In this document: positions 6,877 to 9,547 of the stretch, in pieces
Numbering within the stretch: position 1 is the stretch's first letter
How the letters are laid out: each line of letters opens with the position of its first letter
Assembly: GCA_025925615.1 (NCBI GenBank)
Contig: JAICLN010000145.1
Span: forward strand, 1-9,547
Origin: Actinomycetospora sp.
GTDB lineage: Bacteria > Actinomycetota > Actinomycetes > Mycobacteriales > Pseudonocardiaceae
DNA: 9,547 nt
Direction of reading: 5' to 3'
The notes under the pieces: generated by a model
The model's database searches: none
What the model was told of the DNA's origin: nothing
The model's input: the letters and a program-made list of their open reading frames with translations, nothing else
Made by a program: the position numbers and the translations under genes

Positions 6877-6894
6877 CGCTCCAGGATGACCGAC

Positions 6895-6912
6895 GCGGGC
6901 GACGTCGCCCGC
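6895..6912. repeat. 18-bp perfect palindrome between phosphatase and phosphodiesterase genes
   Basis: GCGGGCGACGTCGCCCGC is fully self-complementary and lies in the 52-base intergenic gap. With no spacer it would make a poor terminator hairpin, and no T-tract follows. It could be a dimeric regulator site. If translation began at GTG 6915 it would instead be coding, reading Ala-Gly-Asp-Val-Ala-Arg. It may also be a chance product of high GC. Confidence 0.5.
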
Positions 6913-6928
6913 CACGCGTCCCGGGGAC

Positions 6929-9130
6929 CTACCGACCGGCCTCCTGGACGGTGCGCTCCCGGGGTCCGCCCGCCTGGACCACGAGGAGCGCGACGTCGTC
7001 CCGGAGCCGGCCCGCCTGGAAGGCCGCCACCTCGGCGAGCACGCCGTCGGCGACCGCGTCGGCGTCCCGTCCGACGAAGGTGGCCAGGAGGGCCTCGAGC
7101 CGCTCGGACCCGTAGAAGCCGTGCTGCGGGCTGCGGGCCTCGGTGATGCCGTCGGTGTACAGCAGGAGGGTGTCCCCCGGCGCGAGCCGGATCTCCACCT
7201 CGTCCAGGACCAGGTCGGGGTAGACCCCCACCAGCGCGCCGGGCACGACCAGCGACTCGACCCGGTCGCCGCGCAGGACGAGTCCGGGGGGATGGCCGCC
7301 GTTCACCAGGCGGACCACCACGTCGGTGGGGCCGACGGTCAGGGCCGCGTGGACCATGGTGGCGAACCGGGCCCGGGCTCCGCGGTGGTGACGCATCATC
7401 GCCTCGTTGACCCGGTGCAGGACCTCGGCCGGCCCGAGCCCGTGCCCGACCTCGGCGTGCACGGTGTAGCGGATCAGCGCGGTCAGGGCGGCGGCCTGCG
7501 GGCCCTTGCCGCACACGTCGGCGACCGTGAGCGCCCACCGGCCGCGCTCGGAGTCCTCGTGCACGTCGTAGAGGTCTCCACCGACGTAGACGTCGGTGAG
7601 GTCCGGGCTCGGCGGGCGGTAGCGACCGGCGCACCGCACGCCCGGGATCTCGGGGAGCTCGGTGGGCAGGAGGGCGGTCTGCAGGGTGTGGGCGACCGTG
7701 CGCTGCCGTTCGTACAGGGCCGCGTTGTCGAGGGCGAGCGCGGCCGTGGCGGCGAGCTGGCCGACGAAGGTGAGGTCGTCGGCGGTGAAGCGCCCGCCGG
7801 ACTCGGCCTGCACCAACGTCAGCGCCCCGAGGGAGCGCCCGCGCACCAGCAGCGGCATCACGATCGCCGAGCGCATCCCGATCGCCCGGAGCAGCTCCAG
7901 GTGCGTCTCGTCCTCGGCGGACGCGACGAGCAGCTCGTCGGGCACGTCCGACATCAGGACCGGGACCCCGGTCCGGGCGACCTCGATGGCACCGCCGGGG
8001 GCGTCCGGGTCCGGGGGGTAGCGCCGCTCGAGCTCCTCGACGAACGCGACCTTCGCCGGGTCGAGGTGGGCGACGGTGACCCGCTCGACCTGGGTGCCGC
8101 GCACGAAGTGCACGGCGGACCAGTCCGCGATGCCCTTGACGGCGAGGTCCGCGAGCTGGCGCAGGCGCTCCTCCACCGACAGCGGCGCCTCCATCAGCTG
8201 GTTCGCCTGCGCCAGGAAGGAGAGGCGGTCGCGCTCGCGCTCGGCGGCGGCACGCGCGTCGAGCTCGGCGGTGTAGAGGCGGGCGCGGTCGAGCGCCTGG
8301 GCGCACAGGGCGGCGACCGCGAGCAGGAACTCCCGCTCCGCGAGGTCGAAGGCGCGCGGTCGGTAGAAGCTGAACACGGCCACGCCGAGGTCCCGGTCCT
8401 CCACCCGCAGCGGGAGGCAGGCCGTGGCCTGGTGCCCCTCGGAGACGCCGACCGGGGCCATGTCCGGGTAACGGGCCCGCCACTGCTCGGCGTCCTCGAG
8501 CCAGACCGGCCGGCCGCTCAGCGCCGCGTCCGACAGCGGCCGCCCGCGCTGGAGTGCGATCCGACGGAAGCGCCCGGCGGTGTCACCGGGCCACCCTGCG
8601 TGGTGCAGTGCCTCCGCGGACTCGCCGCCGTCGGCCCGGGCGTAGACCGCGCAGGCGTCGGCGCCGATCAGCGTGGCGGCGGTCGTGGCCGTGAGCCGGC
8701 CGATGTCCTCCGGGGTCGCGGCGCTCGAGAGCTGCTCGGCCAGGCGTTGGAACTCCCGCGCGCGGGATCGGGGCCGGTCGTCGTCGGAGCTGCCGTCGGG
8801 CACGACACGCAGCAGGAGACCCGAGATCCGGGAGGACCGGTCGACCACGGGCGTGCAGCTGACGACGAGCTCCGGCCCGAGGTCGTCGGCGACGGGCGAC
8901 AGCACCCCACCGGGCACGATGGTCGGCTCGCCGCTGCCGAACGCGGCGTCCAGGGCGGCGGCCAGCTCGCCGGCCGGGAGGGTCTCGCGGATCGGGCGTC
9001 CCGGCGGAAGCGCCGTCCCGAGCAGCTGTGCGCCCCGCGGACCCAGCGATTCGACGACGTGGTCCGCGCCCACCGTGATGGCCAGGGCATCGGGCAGCAC
9101 GGAGAGTAAGTCCGCCGCCGTCATCGCCAC
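6929..9130 (-). CDS. PAS/GAF-sensor SpoIIE-type (PP2C) serine phosphatase, RsbU-like
   Basis: This 733-residue soluble multi-domain phosphatase should dephosphorylate a phosphoserine on an anti-anti-sigma (STAS) protein or similar partner in a partner-switching pathway. Domain order is: a PAS-like region (about 1-115), a first GAF domain (about 125-285), a short helical linker (285-315), a second GAF domain (about 315-470), and the PP2C/SpoIIE catalytic domain (about 480-720). The catalytic metal motifs are intact: GGDLYD (517-522), ADVCGKG (537-543), NGGHPPG (610-616), LLYTDGITEA (656-665) and RDDVALLVV (710-718). No HATPase kinase domain or transmembrane segment is seen, so the input is probably a cytoplasmic small molecule or redox/light cue. 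The GTG at 9130 is chosen because TAGCCT ends exactly 6 bases upstream, as for a leaderless mRNA. ATG at 9124, preceded by AGGTGG, is the alternative. No partner STAS or sigma gene lies in the window. Confidence 0.92.
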   Translation of the reverse strand: MAMTAADLLSVLPDALAITVGADHVVESLGPRGAQLLGTALPPGRPIRETLPAGELAAALDAAFGSGEPTIVPGGVLSPVADDLGPELVVSCTPVVDRSSRISGLLLRVVPDGSSDDDRPRSRAREFQRLAEQLSSAATPEDIGRLTATTAATLIGADACAVYARADGGESAEALHHAGWPGDTAGRFRRIALQRGRPLSDAALSGRPVWLEDAEQWRARYPDMAPVGVSEGHQATACLPLRVEDRDLGVAVFSFYRPRAFDLAEREFLLAVAALCAQALDRARLYTAELDARAAAERERDRLSFLAQANQLMEAPLSVEERLRQLADLAVKGIADWSAVHFVRGTQVERVTVAHLDPAKVAFVEELERRYPPDPDAPGGAIEVARTGVPVLMSDVPDELLVASAEDETHLELLRAIGMRSAIVMPLLVRGRSLGALTLVQAESGGRFTADDLTFVGQLAATAALALDNAALYERQRTVAHTLQTALLPTELPEIPGVRCAGRYRPPSPDLTDVYVGGDLYDVHEDSERGRWALTVADVCGKGPQAAALTALIRYTVHAEVGHGLGPAEVLHRVNEAMMRHHRGARARFATMVHAALTVGPTDVVVRLVNGGHPPGLVLRGDRVESLVVPGALVGVYPDLVLDEVEIRLAPGDTLLLYTDGITEARSPQHGFYGSERLEALLATFVGRDADAVADGVLAEVAAFQAGRLRDDVALLVVQAGGPRERTVQEAGR

Positions 9131-9136
9131 CTGGAG

Positions 9137-9166
9137 AGGCTAGCCGTCGCGCGGATCCACCCACAA
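9137..9166 (-). promoter_or_regulatory. Putative promoter giving a leaderless phosphatase mRNA
   Basis: The -10 element TAGCCT (9137-9142) matches actinobacterial TANNNT. A weaker -35-like TTGTGG (9161-9166) lies 18 bases upstream. Six bases separate the -10 from the GTG at 9128-9130, the spacing at which transcription begins on the start codon itself. The rest of the gap up to 9221 shows GGGGAAC (9207-9213), resembling an ECF or stress-sigma -35 half, but I find no convincing partner element. Confidence 0.5.
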
Positions 9167-9221
9167 CGCACGTCGACGACCACCGCGAATCACACTTCGT
9201 AAGCGTTCCCCGGTCCTCCGG

Positions 9222-9362
9222 CTAGAGCCCGACCGCGCTCGCGGGATCGTCGGCGCTGCGCCAGCGCCGCAGCTCGCGACCGTCGGCCCACGTCGAATGG
9301 GTGCCGCTGGAGATCCTCTCGGGGAGGCGCAGGATGACGTGCGACGCGGTCCGGTCCGGGGG
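9222..9362 (-). pseudogene. Coding-like extension after an in-frame TGA (possible decayed or read-through C-terminus)
   Basis: The reading frame of the gene at the right edge continues after its TGA for 46 codons to a TAG at 9222-9224. In this phase 43 of 46 codons end in G or C, as in true genes here. The product reads like protein (SHVILRLPERISSG, then WADGRELRRWRSADDP). There is no ATG, GTG or TTG start in it. The overlapping GTG-initiated frame (GTGA at the stop) has a much lower third-position GC and looks like a shadow. It may be the end of a gene broken by a nonsense mutation, a read-through extension, or chance. No function can be assigned. Confidence 0.4.
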
Positions 9363-9547
9363 TCACGAACTCGGCTCGGTGAGCCGATCACCCTCGGCGT
9401 GCCACGGCACCGTCCCGACGACGACGTCGGGGAGGTCGGCGAAGTCGAACTCGAGGCGGCGCCACTGCGCCTGCTCCCGTGCGTCGGCCTCGCGGTACGG
9501 CCCGTAGCAGTCGCTCTCGCCGGTCACCGGATCGACGACCACGACCA
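9363..9547 (-). CDS. C-terminal fragment of an unrecognised protein (runs off right edge)
   Basis: Sixty codons and a TGA are visible; the gene begins beyond the window. The sequence starts VVVVDPVTGESDCYGPYREA and continues through REQAQWRRLEFD and VVVGTVPWH to end in EPSS. Third codon positions are almost all G or C, as expected for a real gene in this genome, and the amino-acid mix is that of a folded acidic protein. I recognise no family. A 7-bp stem with a 3-base loop (9371-9387) ends 5 bases before the stop codon, with no U-tract. The frame remains coding-like past the stop (see the extension entry), so this may be a truncated gene. Note that the open frames on the other strand and in other phases here have codon use unlike the neighbours. 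Confidence 0.6.
   Translation of the reverse strand, partial: VVVVDPVTGESDCYGPYREADAREQAQWRRLEFDFADLPDVVVGTVPWHAEGDRLTEPSS

Noticed and set aside
7121..9109. A 662-codon open frame on the plus strand opposite the phosphatase
   Set aside because: It is the antisense shadow of a gene with intact catalytic motifs. The product is repetitive in Gly, Arg, Val and Asp with no recognisable domain.
9363..9365. Selenocysteine insertion at the in-frame TGA
   Set aside because: No convincing SECIS-like hairpin follows immediately downstream; the nearby stem is upstream of the TGA. The surrounding residues (Ser-Ser-stop-Pro-Pro) do not resemble a redox motif.
9140..9391. An 83-codon minus-strand frame in the right-hand region
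   Set aside because: Its codons often end in A or T, unlike every real gene here. A different phase shows the strong third-position GC signal.
1..9547. Mobile elements, CRISPR arrays, tRNA or rRNA genes
   Set aside because: I found no transposase or integrase motifs, no spaced repeat arrays and no tRNA-like cloverleaf on either strand. The gene order looks like ordinary chromosomal DNA.

Overview
The window is very GC-rich (about 70% or more by eye) and every credible gene lies on the minus strand. Codons end almost always in G or C, GTG starts are common, and TANNNT-type promoter elements appear. This fits a high-GC actinomycete, perhaps of the Pseudonocardiales. That placement is inferred from composition and protein style and was not tested by a search.

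Reading in the direction of transcription (from high to low coordinates), the right edge (9222-9547) holds the C-terminal end of an unrecognised protein. Its in-frame TGA is followed by 46 more codons of coding-like sequence. A promoter of leaderless type (9137-9166) then precedes a 733-residue SpoIIE/PP2C-type serine phosphatase with PAS-like and GAF sensor domains (6929-9130). After 52 bases, which contain an 18-bp perfect palindrome, comes a small class III cyclic-nucleotide-phosphodiesterase-like metallophosphoesterase (6148-6876). Together these look like a signalling pair.

The 136-base gap at 6012-6147 contains a recognisable promoter, two tandem operator-like repeats at the predicted transcription start, and a leader hairpin. 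It drives a tight five-gene operon running off the left edge: a DmdA-like GcvT-fold methyltransferase (4782-6011), a methylenetetrahydrofolate reductase homologue (3864-4769), a dimethylglycine oxidase/dehydrogenase homologue with fused folate domain (1333-3843), ETF beta (561-1325) and ETF alpha (partial, 1-561). Junctions are 12 bp, 20 bp, 7 bp and a 1-base TGATG overlap, so co-transcription and partly coupled translation are likely.

The operon reads as a one-carbon demethylation pathway. The first enzyme would move a methyl group from an unidentified S-, N- or O-methyl donor to tetrahydrofolate. The reductase homologue, running in the oxidative direction, would turn 5-methyl-THF into 5,10-methylene-THF. 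The flavoprotein would oxidatively remove a further N-methyl group onto THF, and the ETF would carry its electrons to the respiratory chain. One attractive but unproven substrate chain is glycine betaine to dimethylglycine to sarcosine. DMSP or another methylated osmolyte is the main alternative. This gene combination is the most interesting content of the window.
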